Below, one piece after another: positions 17,754 through 27,694 of a stretch of DNA of 64,000 nt (the first letter of the stretch is position 1; the number at the start of each line of letters is the position of its first letter). The notes under the pieces were generated by a model that did not search any database, was not told where the DNA came from, and saw only the letters and a program-made list of their open reading frames with translations. This DNA is from Opitutus terrae PB90-1. Lineage in GTDB: Bacteria; Verrucomicrobiota; Verrucomicrobiia; Opitutales; Opitutaceae. The stretch spans positions 3,419,001 through 3,483,000 of the forward strand of contig NC_010571.1 in the NCBI RefSeq assembly GCF_000019965.1, written 5' to 3'. Position numbers and translations under genes: made by a program.

Positions 17754-18227
17754 ATGCCTCTCGCCATCGGTTCCCAAGCCCCGGATTTCACGCTCAAGAG
17801 CAAGACCGCCGACGGTCTCAAGGATGTCCGGCTCAGCGAAAACTTCGGCCAGCGCCAGACGGTGCTGCTGTTCTTCCCCCTCGCGTTCACCGGCGTGTGC
17901 ACGCAGGAGATGTGCGACACGAGCGCGGGGTTGTCCGACTACGAGAAGCTCGGCGCGAACGTGATCGCGATCAGCGTGGACAGCCCGTTTGCGCAGGAAG
18001 CATGGGCCAAGGCGAACCGGATCGGGGTCACGCTCGCGAGCGACCTGAACAAGCAGGTGATCAAGGCCTACGACGTCGTGTTTCCGAACCTGGCGGGGGT
18101 CGGCGACACGGCGGCCCGCGCCGCGTTCGTAGTCGGCAAGGATGGCGTGATCAAATACGCCGAGCAGACGCCGACGCCGAAGGACCTGCCGAATTTTGAC
18201 GCGATCAAGGCGGCGTTGAACCGCTAA
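17754..18227 (+). CDS. Peroxiredoxin (AhpC/TSA family)
   Basis: Reduces peroxides using a thiol donor. The 157-residue thioredoxin-fold protein has the PxxxTxxC active site as [14 protein letters not shown], with the peroxidatic Cys in GVC and a second Cys five residues later. The start is ATG 17754 ([12 protein letters not shown]). It resembles the short BCP/AhpE group rather than the longer two-Cys AhpC. There is no thioredoxin gene adjacent, so its reductant is unknown. Confidence 0.88.
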   Translation: MPLAIGSQAPDFTLKSKTADGLKDVRLSENFGQRQTVLLFFPLAFTGVCTQEMCDTSAGLSDYEKLGANVIAISVDSPFAQEAWAKANRIGVTLASDLNKQVIKAYDVVFPNLAGVGDTAARAAFVVGKDGVIKYAEQTPTPKDLPNFDAIKAALNR

Positions 18228-18306
18228 GGTCCGGCTCGACCGGCGCGCGCCGCGGCTGCGAGTCAGGGCTGGCGGCGATCGTCCGGCTCTACGTTTTCAC
18301 ACCATC

Positions 18307-21150
18307 ATGAATCTTCCGAATCCGTTCCACACCCTGCAGACGTTCTCCGCCAACGGAGCGTCGCATCCGTTTTATTCGATTCCCGCGCTCGAGCAGGCGG
18401 GATTCACCGTGGCGAAGCTGCCGGTGTCGATCCGGCTGGTGCTCGAGTCGCTTCTGCGGAACGCGGACGGCAAGCGCGTGAGCGAAACCGCGATTCGCGA
18501 TCTGGCGAGCTGGCGCGCGAAGGCGGAGCGGACGGAGGAGATCCCGTTCGTGGTGGCGCGGATCGTCCTGCAGGACTTCACGGGCGTGCCGCTGCTGGTC
18601 GATCTCGCGGCGATGCGGGCGGCGGTCGCGCGGATGGGCCGGGATCCGAAAATCATCGAGCCGTTGGTGCCGGTCGACCTGGTGGTGGATCACTCGGTGC
18701 AGGTGGATTTTGCCGGGAGCGCCGAAGCGCTGGCGAAAAACCTTGAGCTCGAGTTCACGCGGAACCGGGAGCGTTATCAGTTTCTGAAGTGGGGCATGCA
18801 GGCGTTCGACACCTTCAAGGTGGTTCCGCCCGGCATCGGCATCGTGCACCAGGTGAACCTGGAATACCTCGCCAAGGGCGTACTGCGCGATGACAACGGC
18901 GTTTATTATCCGGATACGCTGGTCGGCACCGACTCGCACACCACGATGATCAACGGGCTCGGCATCATCGGCTGGGGCGTCGGCGGCATCGAGGCCGAAG
19001 CGGGCATGCTGGGGCAGCCGGTGTATTTCCTGACGCCGGACGTCGTCGGCGTGCACCTGACCGGTGCGTTGCGCGAGGGCGTCACCGCCACGGATCTGGC
19101 GCTCACGATCACGCAGATGCTGCGCAAGGCGAAGGTGGTCGGCAAATTTGTCGAGTTCTACGGGCCGGGTGCGGCGGCGCTGCCGGTGGTCGATCGCGCG
19201 ACGATCGGAAACATGGCGCCGGAATATGGTGCGACCATGGGCTTTTTCCCGGTCGATGAGGAATGCACGCGCTACCTGCGCGCCACGGGACGGTCGGAGG
19301 AGCACATTCGGATTTACGAGGCCTACTACCGGGCGCAAGGGCTCTGGGGTATGCCGGAGAAGGGACAAATCGAGTACTCGACCGACCTCGAGCTCGATCT
19401 CGCGACCGTGGTGCCGAGCGTGGCGGGCCCGAAGCGGCCGCAGGATCGGATTGAACTGCCGAAGTTGAAAGACGAGTTCCGCGCGGCCTTCACCCGGCCG
19501 GTCAAAGAGAACGGCTTCGGCAAACTCGCCGCCGAGTTCGAGAAGAGCGTGCACGTTGCCGGCGCGGGCTGGACCCATCCGCTGAGCGCTGGTGGCAGCC
19601 AGGAGCGGGCGCCGCAGTCCGATCGCGATGTGAAGAACACGAGCGTCATCACGGAGCGGGAAATGGTGAACAATCGGCCGACGCCGACCCCGGTGGCGGT
19701 GAAAGCGGAGCCGATCGCGGGCGAGCTGCGGCACGGCAGCGTGCTGATCGCCGCGATCACGAGCTGCACGAACACCTCGAATCCGAGCGTGATGCTCGCA
19801 GCCGGGTTGCTCGCGAAGAAGGCGGTGGAACGCGGACTGCAGGTGAACCCGCTCGTGAAATCCTCGCTCGCGCCGGGCAGCCGGGTGGTGACGGACTACC
19901 TCACGAAGACGGGGCTGCAGGCGTATCTTGACGAGCTGGGATTCCAGACCGTGGGCTACGGCTGCACGACCTGCATCGGCAACTCGGGCCCATTGCATCC
20001 GGCGATCGAGGACGCCGTGTTGAAGGGCGACGTGGTGGCGGCTTCCGTGCTGTCGGGCAACCGCAACTTCGAGGCGCGCGTCCATCAGAACATCAAGTCG
20101 AACTTCCTCATGTCGCCGCCGTTGGTGGTCGCGTTCGCGCTGGCCGGCCGGATCGATATCGACATGGCGCACGAGCCGATCGGCCGCGACCGCGCCGGCA
20201 AGGAGGTCTACCTGCGGGATCTGTGGCCCACGCTGCAGGAGGTGCGCGACCAGATGGCCGCGGCCCTGAAACCCGAGGTGTTCCGCAAGCTCTACAGCGA
20301 TTTCGCGGAGCAGAATCCGAAGTGGAACGAGATTCCGTCGACCACCGGCAACGTCTATGGGTTCGATCCGAAATCGACCTACATTCAGGAGCCGCCGTTT
20401 TTCGCGAAGTTCGGCATGCAGCCGGGCAAGATCGAGGAAATCAGCGGGGCGCGGGCCCTCGGCATCTTTGGCGATTCGGTCACGACCGACCATATCTCAC
20501 CGGCCGGTGCGATCAAGAAGACCTCGCCGGCAGGTCAATTCCTGCTCGAGAATGGCGTCACGTTCGAGAATTTCAACTCCTACGGCTCGCGGCGCGGCAA
20601 CGATCGCGTGATGACTCGCGGCACGTTTGCGAACGTCCGCATCAAGAACCTCATGCTCGGCGGCGAGGAAGGCGGCAACACGATCTACCAGGCGTCGGGC
20701 GAGAAGATGTCGATTTTCGACGCGGCCATGAAGCACCGCGCGAACAACACGCCGCTCGTGATCGTCGCCGGGCAGGAATACGGCACCGGTTCGTCGCGCG
20801 ACTGGGCGGCGAAGGGGACGAATCTTCTCGGCGTGAAGGCGGTCGTGGCGCAGAGCTTCGAACGCATTCACCGCTCGAATTTGGTCGGCATGGGCGTGTT
20901 GCCGCTGCAGTTCAAGGAAGGCACGACCGCGCAGACGCTCGGGCTCGACGGATCCGAGGTGTTCGACGTGCTCGGGCTGACCGCGGGGTTGAAGCCGCAG
21001 CAGGATCTCACGCTGCGCGTCACGCGCGCGGACAAGAGCGTGGCGATGGTGCCCGTCCGCTGCCGCATCGATACGCCCATCGAAATCGACTACTACCAGC
21101 ATGGCGGCATCCTCCCCTATGTGCTGCGTCAGATTCTGGCGCGGCGCTGA
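18307..21150 (+). CDS. acnA: Aconitate hydratase A
   Basis: Interconverts citrate and isocitrate in the TCA cycle. The 947-residue protein has the AcnA/IRP layout. DHSVQVDF and [13 protein letters not shown] are in the N-terminal domains, the 4Fe-4S cysteines are in [10 protein letters not shown] and [10 protein letters not shown], and the C-terminal swivel domain has [16 protein letters not shown]. It is somewhat longer than the E. coli enzyme (about 890), with extra residues around 390-460. It appears to be transcribed alone. Confidence 0.93.
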   Translation: MNLPNPFHTLQTFSANGASHPFYSIPALEQAGFTVAKLPVSIRLVLESLLRNADGKRVSETAIRDLASWRAKAERTEEIPFVVARIVLQDFTGVPLLVDLAAMRAAVARMGRDPKIIEPLVPVDLVVDHSVQVDFAGSAEALAKNLELEFTRNRERYQFLKWGMQAFDTFKVVPPGIGIVHQVNLEYLAKGVLRDDNGVYYPDTLVGTDSHTTMINGLGIIGWGVGGIEAEAGMLGQPVYFLTPDVVGVHLTGALREGVTATDLALTITQMLRKAKVVGKFVEFYGPGAAALPVVDRATIGNMAPEYGATMGFFPVDEECTRYLRATGRSEEHIRIYEAYYRAQGLWGMPEKGQIEYSTDLELDLATVVPSVAGPKRPQDRIELPKLKDEFRAAFTRPVKENGFGKLAAEFEKSVHVAGAGWTHPLSAGGSQERAPQSDRDVKNTSVITEREMVNNRPTPTPVAVKAEPIAGELRHGSVLIAAITSCTNTSNPSVMLAAGLLAKKAVERGLQVNPLVKSSLAPGSRVVTDYLTKTGLQAYLDELGFQTVGYGCTTCIGNSGPLHPAIEDAVLKGDVVAASVLSGNRNFEARVHQNIKSNFLMSPPLVVAFALAGRIDIDMAHEPIGRDRAGKEVYLRDLWPTLQEVRDQMAAALKPEVFRKLYSDFAEQNPKWNEIPSTTGNVYGFDPKSTYIQEPPFFAKFGMQPGKIEEISGARALGIFGDSVTTDHISPAGAIKKTSPAGQFLLENGVTFENFNSYGSRRGNDRVMTRGTFANVRIKNLMLGGEEGGNTIYQASGEKMSIFDAAMKHRANNTPLVIVAGQEYGTGSSRDWAAKGTNLLGVKAVVAQSFERIHRSNLVGMGVLPLQFKEGTTAQTLGLDGSEVFDVLGLTAGLKPQQDLTLRVTRADKSVAMVPVRCRIDTPIEIDYYQHGGILPYVLRQILARR

Positions 21151-21280
21151 GCGGACGCTCCGGCAAATGTTCGCTGGCAATCATCAAACTCGTGTAAGAC
21201 AGTTCCGGCGAACCTTGCGGTAGGGCGGTTTTGGGACGATCTTGGATCGGACCCAACCGGGCCACACAACGTCCCTTTCG

Positions 21281-21793
21281 ATGCCAGATACAGCGGTGCA
21301 GCCTGTCTATCTCGTCGACGCGTATTCCGACCCCGCGGTCGTGCGCGTCAACGGACGGGCGTGTTTCCAAAACAGCGCCTGTCTGCGGGAGTTCGTGACG
21401 GAGATGTTGCGCCAGCAAAAAACCCGGTTCGTGTTCGATTTTCAAAACTGCTCGAGCATGGACAGCACGTTTCTCGGGGTGCTGGCGGGCATCGCGCTGG
21501 AGCTCAAGAAAGTGCCGGGTGGCGGCAGTCTGGTGCTCGCGCGGATGGGCCCGCGAAATCTCGAGCTGGTGCGCAACCTCGGGCTGCACCGACTCCTCAC
21601 GGTGGAGACGGGGGATTTCCCGATGACATTCGACGCGCAGGCCACGCCCATTCCGTGCCGGGATCAGACGGAGTTGGACCACGCGCGGCTGGTGCTCGAG
21701 GCCCACGAGAACCTGGTCACGGCCGACGAGAGCAATCGCGCGAAGTTCCAGGACGTGCTGGCCTTCCTGAAAAACCGCGTGCAGCAGGGCTGA
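21281..21793 (+). CDS. STAS-domain protein, anti-sigma factor antagonist type
   Basis: A 170-residue protein whose N-terminal about 110 residues form a STAS domain (VDAYSDPAVVRVNGRACF, then FDFQNCSSMDSTFLGVLAGIA). The Ser in SSMDSTFLG corresponds to the residue phosphorylated in SpoIIAA/RsbV-type antagonists. The start is ATG 21281 (MPDTAVQPVYLV). The next gene is a membrane-anchored PP2C phosphatase, a pairing expected for a partner-switching signalling system. No anti-sigma kinase or sigma factor is nearby. Confidence 0.8.
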   Translation: MPDTAVQPVYLVDAYSDPAVVRVNGRACFQNSACLREFVTEMLRQQKTRFVFDFQNCSSMDSTFLGVLAGIALELKKVPGGGSLVLARMGPRNLELVRNLGLHRLLTVETGDFPMTFDAQATPIPCRDQTELDHARLVLEAHENLVTADESNRAKFQDVLAFLKNRVQQG

Positions 21794-22012
21794 GCGGGCG
21801 CGAGCCGCAAGGTGGTCAAAGGTGAGAACCCGCCGTCGCGGGCGCGTTCGGGCAACTCACGCACTACCGCTAATCGACAGCCCGCCGGGACGGCGGCTCC
21901 ACCACAAAGCGCGCCAGCGGCATCGCGGACGTTTCCTGAACAGAGCCGAGGTCGGCTTGCCGCGCGCACTTGCGGTTGCAGGGGGCGGCGGGTTGAAGCA
22001 GATTGGCGGTGC

Positions 22013-23455
22013 ATGATCTTCGCTCTCGTCCTCGGCACGCTGCTGGGTGGGTCCGCGATGCTCCTGCCTTTTTATCGCGCGCGGCGCGCCGCGGCGGCGG
22101 CGGAGCAGGGCCGCCAACAGGTGGCACAAGAGCGGCAGCTCGTCGTGGATTTCATGCATCACATGGTCGCCGCGCTGGGCGAGGAAGCGACGCGCGAGGA
22201 GCTGCCGCAGCGGATCGTGCATGCCGCGATCCTGTGCTCGGGCGCACTGAGCGCATGCCTGTTCGAGCGCACGGGCGGCGGACAGATGCGCAGCGTGGCG
22301 GTGGAAGGATTGTTTCCGCCGCACCGGCCGCTGCCACCCTCGTTGCGGGAGAAACTCGCCACGCGGGCGCGGTTCATCGAGCAGGTGCTGAAAACGGAGA
22401 CGTTCCCCGACAACGAGGGCATCGTGGGCGCCGTGGTCCAGTCCGGCCAGGGACAACTCGTGCCGGACGCGGCCGCGGATCCGCGGATCGTACGGCACGA
22501 CGATCCAGCGCTGAAGGTGCGCTCGGTGATCGCGGTGCCGTTGCGGTTTCGCGACCGGTTCTTCGGCGTGCTGGCGGCCGCCAACTCCGCGGATGGGGAG
22601 CCGTTCACCGCGAACGATTTTTCCTTGATGCAGTCGCTGGCCGAGCAAGCCGCGCTCGCGCTGCACAACGCCGAGTTCCTGAACCTGCAGATCGAAAAGC
22701 AGCAGCTCGATCTGGATCTCTCGCTCGCCAGCGGGATCCAGCAGATGCTGCTGCCGCACGATCTGCCGCTGTTTCGCGGGCTCGACGTGGACGCGCGCTA
22801 TCAGGCGGCGCAGAAGATCAGCGGCGATTTCTACGATCTGTTGCGCCTGGACGAGCAGCGCATGGGCATCGCGGTGGCGGACGTTTCGGGCAAAGGGATC
22901 CCCGCCTCGCTGCTCATGGCGATTTGCCGGACGAGTCTGCGGCAGATCGCGCCCCGATTCCAGTCGCCCGCCGCGACGCTGGCGGAGCTGAATCGCGCGC
23001 TGACGGGCGACATGCGACCGGGCACGTTCATCACGCTGTTGTATGCGATCGTGGACACCGCGCGCGGTGAGGTGACGGTGGCGCGGGCCGGCCACGAGCT
23101 GCCGTTGGTCGCGCGGCGCGATCCAGCGACGGGCGTGGCGGGGGGCGAGTTTATCGGTTCGGAAGGCATGCCGCTGGGATTGGTGCCGGACGAAGTGTTC
23201 GCGAGCGTGATCGTGGATCGCACCGTGCCCTTCCGGAACGGCGACGTGCTGGTGCTGTACACCGACGGTGTCACCGAGGCGCCAAACGAGGAGGGGCGGG
23301 AATTCTCCGGCGCTCGGCTGGTCGACGCGGTGCGTGCGCTGCACGGCCGCAGCGCGCAGGAGTTGAACGATGGAATTCTTGAACGCGTGCAGCGGTTCGC
23401 CGGGGCGGCGGCACAGCGCGATGATTTGACCCTGGTTACAGTGAAGCGCGCGTGA
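22013..23455 (+). CDS. GAF-domain PP2C (RsbU/SpoIIE-type) serine phosphatase
   Basis: A 480-residue protein. The N-terminal membrane segment (MIFALVLGTLLGGSAMLLPFY) is followed by a GAF sensor domain (about residues 50-210, with VIAVPLRFRDRFFGVLAAAN). The phosphatase domain (about 240-480) has SGDFYDLLRL, VADVSGKGIPASLLMA and LYTDGVTEAPN with metal-binding aspartates. Such enzymes dephosphorylate STAS proteins, and one is encoded just upstream. The start is ATG 22013. The open frame continues upstream without coding character. Confidence 0.87.
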   Translation: MIFALVLGTLLGGSAMLLPFYRARRAAAAAEQGRQQVAQERQLVVDFMHHMVAALGEEATREELPQRIVHAAILCSGALSACLFERTGGGQMRSVAVEGLFPPHRPLPPSLREKLATRARFIEQVLKTETFPDNEGIVGAVVQSGQGQLVPDAAADPRIVRHDDPALKVRSVIAVPLRFRDRFFGVLAAANSADGEPFTANDFSLMQSLAEQAALALHNAEFLNLQIEKQQLDLDLSLASGIQQMLLPHDLPLFRGLDVDARYQAAQKISGDFYDLLRLDEQRMGIAVADVSGKGIPASLLMAICRTSLRQIAPRFQSPAATLAELNRALTGDMRPGTFITLLYAIVDTARGEVTVARAGHELPLVARRDPATGVAGGEFIGSEGMPLGLVPDEVFASVIVDRTVPFRNGDVLVLYTDGVTEAPNEEGREFSGARLVDAVRALHGRSAQELNDGILERVQRFAGAAAQRDDLTLVTVKRA

Positions 23456-23500
23456 GCCCACGTCGTGCAACTGGCCAGGGCGCCTCCCAGTCTCGGGCCA

Positions 23501-23526
23501 CCGCCCGGGCGAGACGCCCAGGTCAG
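23501..23526. repeat. Palindromic GC-rich repeat
   Basis: Core GGGCG-AGA-CGCCC (23507-23519), preceded by CCGCCC and followed by AGGTCAG, in the gap before trpB. It is the same core as copies at 12099 and 47928. Confidence 0.55.
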
Positions 23527-23608
23527 AATCTGAGATGCGCCTGCTGAGGGCGCAAGGGTGTGCGCGGGGCTTGCCTCTGCCGGCGAGCGCTACTCACTTG
23601 GCGGACGC

Positions 23609-24835
<1,227 letters not shown>

Positions 24836-24839
24836 CGCG

Positions 24840-24871
24840 AAATCCCAAACGCCAAAGGTTCAAACGCCAAA
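24840..24871. repeat. Left inverted arm of four-helix-bundle cassette
   Basis: Read on the minus strand the arm is TTTGGCG, TTTGAACC, TTTGGCG, TTTGGGA, TTT, that is units of 7, 8, 7 and 7 nt. It starts 5 nt after the trpB stop and ends 9 nt before the start of the small gene. It mirrors the right arm at 25256-25287 in unit sequence and unit length. Confidence 0.88.
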
Positions 24872-24880
24872 GAAAGCTCA

Positions 24881-25234
24881 ATGGCAGAAAAACCGATGGA
24901 CTTGGAGGAGCGCTCGGCGGTCTTTGCGATCGACGTACGATCGTTTGTCCGGAAGCTTCCGCGGACAATTTCGAACATCGAGGACGTCAAGCAGCTCGTT
25001 CGCGCTTCGGGATCCGTGGCAGCCAATTGTATCGAGGCCGACGAGGCTCTGGGCGAAAAGGATCGCGTGATGAAGTTCCGTACCTGCCGCAAAGAAGCGA
25101 AGGAGTCGCAGCTCTGGTTGCGTTTGGTCTACACCGCGGGGAACACAGGAATTGAGGAGACACAGCGACAGCTTCGACAAGAGGCTCACGAGCTGAAACT
25201 CATCTTTTCCTCCATCGTGAAAAAGCTGGAATGA
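24881..25234 (+). CDS. Four-helix-bundle protein (23S rRNA intervening-sequence/S23 family)
   Basis: A 117-residue mostly helical protein. DLEERSAVFAIDVRSFVRKL, then QLVRASGSVAANCIEADEAL and KFRTCRKEAKESQLWLRLV, follow the pattern of the IVS-encoded S23/four-helix family (TIGR02436 type), related to the bAvd accessory fold. Members occur inside 23S rRNA intervening sequences in some bacteria and as isolated genes in many others, and their function is not established. This copy is between trpB and yicC. It is bounded on both sides by inverted arms made of four heptad-like units, so gene plus arms look like one mobile cassette of about 450 bp. There is no reverse transcriptase nearby, so no diversity-generating retroelement. 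Confidence 0.85.
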   Translation: MAEKPMDLEERSAVFAIDVRSFVRKLPRTISNIEDVKQLVRASGSVAANCIEADEALGEKDRVMKFRTCRKEAKESQLWLRLVYTAGNTGIEETQRQLRQEAHELKLIFSSIVKKLE

Positions 25235-25255
25235 GCAGCTTCGGATTCGGATTTG

Positions 25256-25287
25256 TTTGGCGTTTGGGCGTTTGGCGTTTGTGATTT
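25256..25287. repeat. Right inverted arm of four-helix-bundle cassette
   Basis: Units TTTGGCG (25256-25262), TTTGGGCG (25263-25270), TTTGGCG (25271-25277), TTTGTGA (25278-25284) and TTT. Unit lengths 7-8-7-7 match the left arm exactly. It ends 5 nt before the yicC ATG, so it fills the yicC leader. Confidence 0.88.
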
Positions 25288-25292
25288 GCTCC

Positions 25293-26165
25293 ATGCGCAG
25301 CATGACAGGCTACGGGCGGGCGACCTCCGCGGTCGCGGGGTATTCGCTCACCGTGCAGGTGAGTGCGGTGAATCGGAAGACGCTGGATCTCGCGATCAGC
25401 CTGCCCTCGGATTGGGAGGCGCTGGAGACGTCCGTCGCGGAACAGGTGCGCCAGGTCGCCACACGCGGCCGCGTGAATGTTGCGATCGAGCTGACGGGGG
25501 CGCGCGGCGCGCCCGAGATCGCGTGGGACAGCGCCGAGGTGGATGCGACGCTCGACAAGCTTGCGGCGCTCGCGGCTGCGCGCGGGGTGCCGTTCGAACC
25601 CACGCCGGAGCTACTGTGGTCGGTCGCCAACGCGCAGCGGATCACACCCGAGCTGCCCGATGCGGAGGAAGCGGCGGCTACCGTGACGGAAAGTGTGGCG
25701 GAAGCGCTGCGTGGCTTTGTGGCGATGCGCGCGCAGGAGGGCGAGGCGCTGCTGGTGGATTTTCTCGCGCGCTTGCGCACCGTGCGCGGCCACGTGGAGG
25801 CCATCGCTACGCGCGCCCCTCAGGTTGCGCCCGGCTATCGGGAGGTGCTGATGCAGCGGTTGCGGCAGGCGGGACTTGAACTCGACGTGAATGACGAACG
25901 CGTGCTCCGAGAGGTGGCGCTGTTTGCGGATCGTTGCGACATCACCGAGGAGCTCACGCGGCTGCGCAGCCACCTCGATCAGTTCACCGCCTTGCTCAAA
26001 TCGGACGGCGAGATCGGTCGGAAAGCGGAGTTCATCCTGCAGGAGATGGGACGCGAGGTGAACACCATCGGCAGCAAGGCCAACGATCTTGCGATCTCCA
26101 AAGCCGTCATCGAGCTGAAGAACGAACTCGAGCGCGTGCGCGAGCAGATCGCGAACGTCGAGTAA
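25293..26165 (+). CDS. yicC: YicC-family endoribonuclease
   Basis: A 290-residue protein with the diagnostic N-terminus MRSMTGYGRA and the C-terminal block EIGRKAEFILQEMGREVNTIGSKANDL of the YicC/YloC family. E. coli YicC has been shown to be an RNase that acts on small RNA. The start is ATG 25293. A longer open frame begins inside the right cassette arm but encodes repeat sequence. The cassette has replaced whatever leader this gene had, so its promoter may lie upstream of trpB or inside the cassette. Confidence 0.9.
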   Translation: MRSMTGYGRATSAVAGYSLTVQVSAVNRKTLDLAISLPSDWEALETSVAEQVRQVATRGRVNVAIELTGARGAPEIAWDSAEVDATLDKLAALAAARGVPFEPTPELLWSVANAQRITPELPDAEEAAATVTESVAEALRGFVAMRAQEGEALLVDFLARLRTVRGHVEAIATRAPQVAPGYREVLMQRLRQAGLELDVNDERVLREVALFADRCDITEELTRLRSHLDQFTALLKSDGEIGRKAEFILQEMGREVNTIGSKANDLAISKAVIELKNELERVREQIANVE

Positions 26166-26170
26166 GCGCG

Positions 26171-26734
26171 CTACTTTGCCCGCCCCGGCTCGCGGAACGA
26201 GTGCCAGAGGTAGAGGATCACGCCGGCGCAAATGCCCGAGTCGGCAACATTGAACGTCGGGTAGACGTAGGTGCCGAAGTGCAGGTCGATGAAGTCGACG
26301 ACGTGTCCATGCACCAATCGGTCGACCAGATTGCCGGCGATCCCACCGGTCAACAGTCCGAACGAGATTTGCGCCATGCGATCCCGGAGCCCGAGGGCTC
26401 GGCGCCAGAGGAAGATTGCGATGAGAGTGGCCGCGGCGAGCAGCGCGAGCAGCATACCCTGGCCCGAGAACATGCTCCACGCCGCGCCCGTGTTGCCCAC
26501 GTGGACGATGTAGAAGAAGTCGGGCACCACCGTGATCGCCGCCGGTTCGCCATAGGTGGGAAACGGCAGGCGAGCGGCGACGATGGACTTGCTGATCTGA
26601 TCGCTGATCAGAACGGCGAACCCGATCGCGAGCAGACGGCGGTAATCAAGCAGCCGCTGGAATCTCGATCGGGGATTCTCGATTTTCGATCCGCCCTCCG
26701 GGGCATCGGCAGGGCGGGGTGCAACGTCCGTCAT
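26171..26734 (-). CDS. lspA: Lipoprotein signal peptidase
   Basis: Membrane aspartyl protease that removes signal peptides from prolipoproteins. The 187-residue protein has four hydrophobic helices. The catalytic aspartates lie in GNLVDRLVHGHVVDFIDLHF and NVADSGICAGVIL. An N-terminal extension of about 30 residues (MTDVAPRPADAPEGG) precedes the first helix. It is the third gene of the ileS-dksA-lspA run, 43 nt after the dksA-like gene. It converges with yicC, with 5 nt between stops. Confidence 0.92.
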   Translation of the reverse strand: MTDVAPRPADAPEGGSKIENPRSRFQRLLDYRRLLAIGFAVLISDQISKSIVAARLPFPTYGEPAAITVVPDFFYIVHVGNTGAAWSMFSGQGMLLALLAAATLIAIFLWRRALGLRDRMAQISFGLLTGGIAGNLVDRLVHGHVVDFIDLHFGTYVYPTFNVADSGICAGVILYLWHSFREPGRAK

Positions 26735-26777
26735 GAATGTAGTTCAGCAGCTCGAAAGATCTACCACCGAACGCGCC

Positions 26778-27671
26778 TCACTCCTCGGCGGCTTCCTCGT
26801 CCATGATCTTGCCGCCTTCCTCGCCCATTTCGCCGAAGAGGCCGCCGGCCGTGCGCGCGCGATAGCGGTTCTTCTCCAGATCCTTCTGGGCTTCCGCCGA
26901 GTAGCGCGTGAACGGGACGGCGAGCAGCCGCTCCTTCGCGATCGGCTTCTGCGTGATTTCGCAGATGCCGTAGGTGCCATCGTGGATCCGCTTGATGGCG
27001 GCGTCGATCTCGGTCAGCGCCTCCTGTTCGCTCGATACCAGGCTGAGCGCGAAGTCGCGGTCGAACGTGTCGGTACCGGCATCGGCCATGTGCTGACCGT
27101 AGCTCGAGAGATCGCCTGAGTCTTCCTTGCTCGAGCGCTTGAGCGTCTCTTCAGAGTGCAACTCGATGCCTTCGGTGAGTTGTTTGCGCAGGTCGAGCAG
27201 CAGCTTGTAGTAACGCCGGTATTTCTCCGGCACCTTCTCGACATCGTCGGGCGCGGTGACGCGGGAGCGTTTCGGATTGAATCCGAGAATATCGCTCAGG
27301 GAGGCCGCCTTGATATGATTCGGCTTCGCGGGCTTCTCGATGGCCACGGCGGTTTTCGCGGCGGCGGTCGGCTTGGCGGGCCTGCCCGTCGACTTCTCGT
27401 CGTCGCCCGACTTGCTGCCCACGGTCTTCGCGATGGCGCGGACTTCGTCCAAGCTGAAGGCGATGGGTTTGGTGGAGGTCTTGCGCTTCAGGATGCTGTC
27501 GCGCAGAGCGGTTTTCTTAGAGGGTTTTTCCATGGTGGGAGAGGGATGTGCGGGTTTCCCGCGCGGCGCCGGCTTCGCGGCCTTCGCCTTGATCGGCGCC
27601 GACCGCGGCTTTTTCAGCACGGGTTTTTTCGCGGCTCTGGACGGGGGGGATTTCTTCTTGGACTTGACCAT
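26778..27671 (-). CDS. TraR/DksA-family protein with Lys/Ala/Pro-rich N-terminal extension
   Basis: A 297-residue protein. Residues 1-130 are rich in Lys, Ala and Pro and probably disordered. The C-terminal part (about 150-297) is DksA-like: a coiled coil (YYKLLLDLRKQLTEGIELHSE) and then the zinc-finger position YGICEITQKPIAKERLLAVP. Only one of the four finger cysteines remains, and PFTRYSAEAQ takes the place of the second pair. DksA proteins act at the RNA polymerase secondary channel with ppGpp. The gene lies between ileS and lspA. A second ATG at 27532 (MEKPSKKTALR) could give a shorter form. Confidence 0.8.
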   Translation of the reverse strand: MVKSKKKSPPSRAAKKPVLKKPRSAPIKAKAAKPAPRGKPAHPSPTMEKPSKKTALRDSILKRKTSTKPIAFSLDEVRAIAKTVGSKSGDDEKSTGRPAKPTAAAKTAVAIEKPAKPNHIKAASLSDILGFNPKRSRVTAPDDVEKVPEKYRRYYKLLLDLRKQLTEGIELHSEETLKRSSKEDSGDLSSYGQHMADAGTDTFDRDFALSLVSSEQEALTEIDAAIKRIHDGTYGICEITQKPIAKERLLAVPFTRYSAEAQKDLEKNRYRARTAGGLFGEMGEEGGKIMDEEAAEE

Positions 27672-27694
27672 GGGAGTTTTGGGGGGACAGCAGA

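Noticed and set aside
18289-20493. 734-codon minus-strand open frame
   Set aside because: Antisense shadow of acnA; the product is Arg/His-rich with no domain.
24881-25234. Diversity-generating retroelement accessory (Avd) gene
   Set aside because: The fold is related, but there is no reverse transcriptase, template repeat or variable repeat nearby.
25257-25292. Upstream start for yicC giving MAFGRLAFVICS
   Set aside because: These codons are the right arm of the repeat cassette; the conserved family start is MRSMTGYGRA at 25293.
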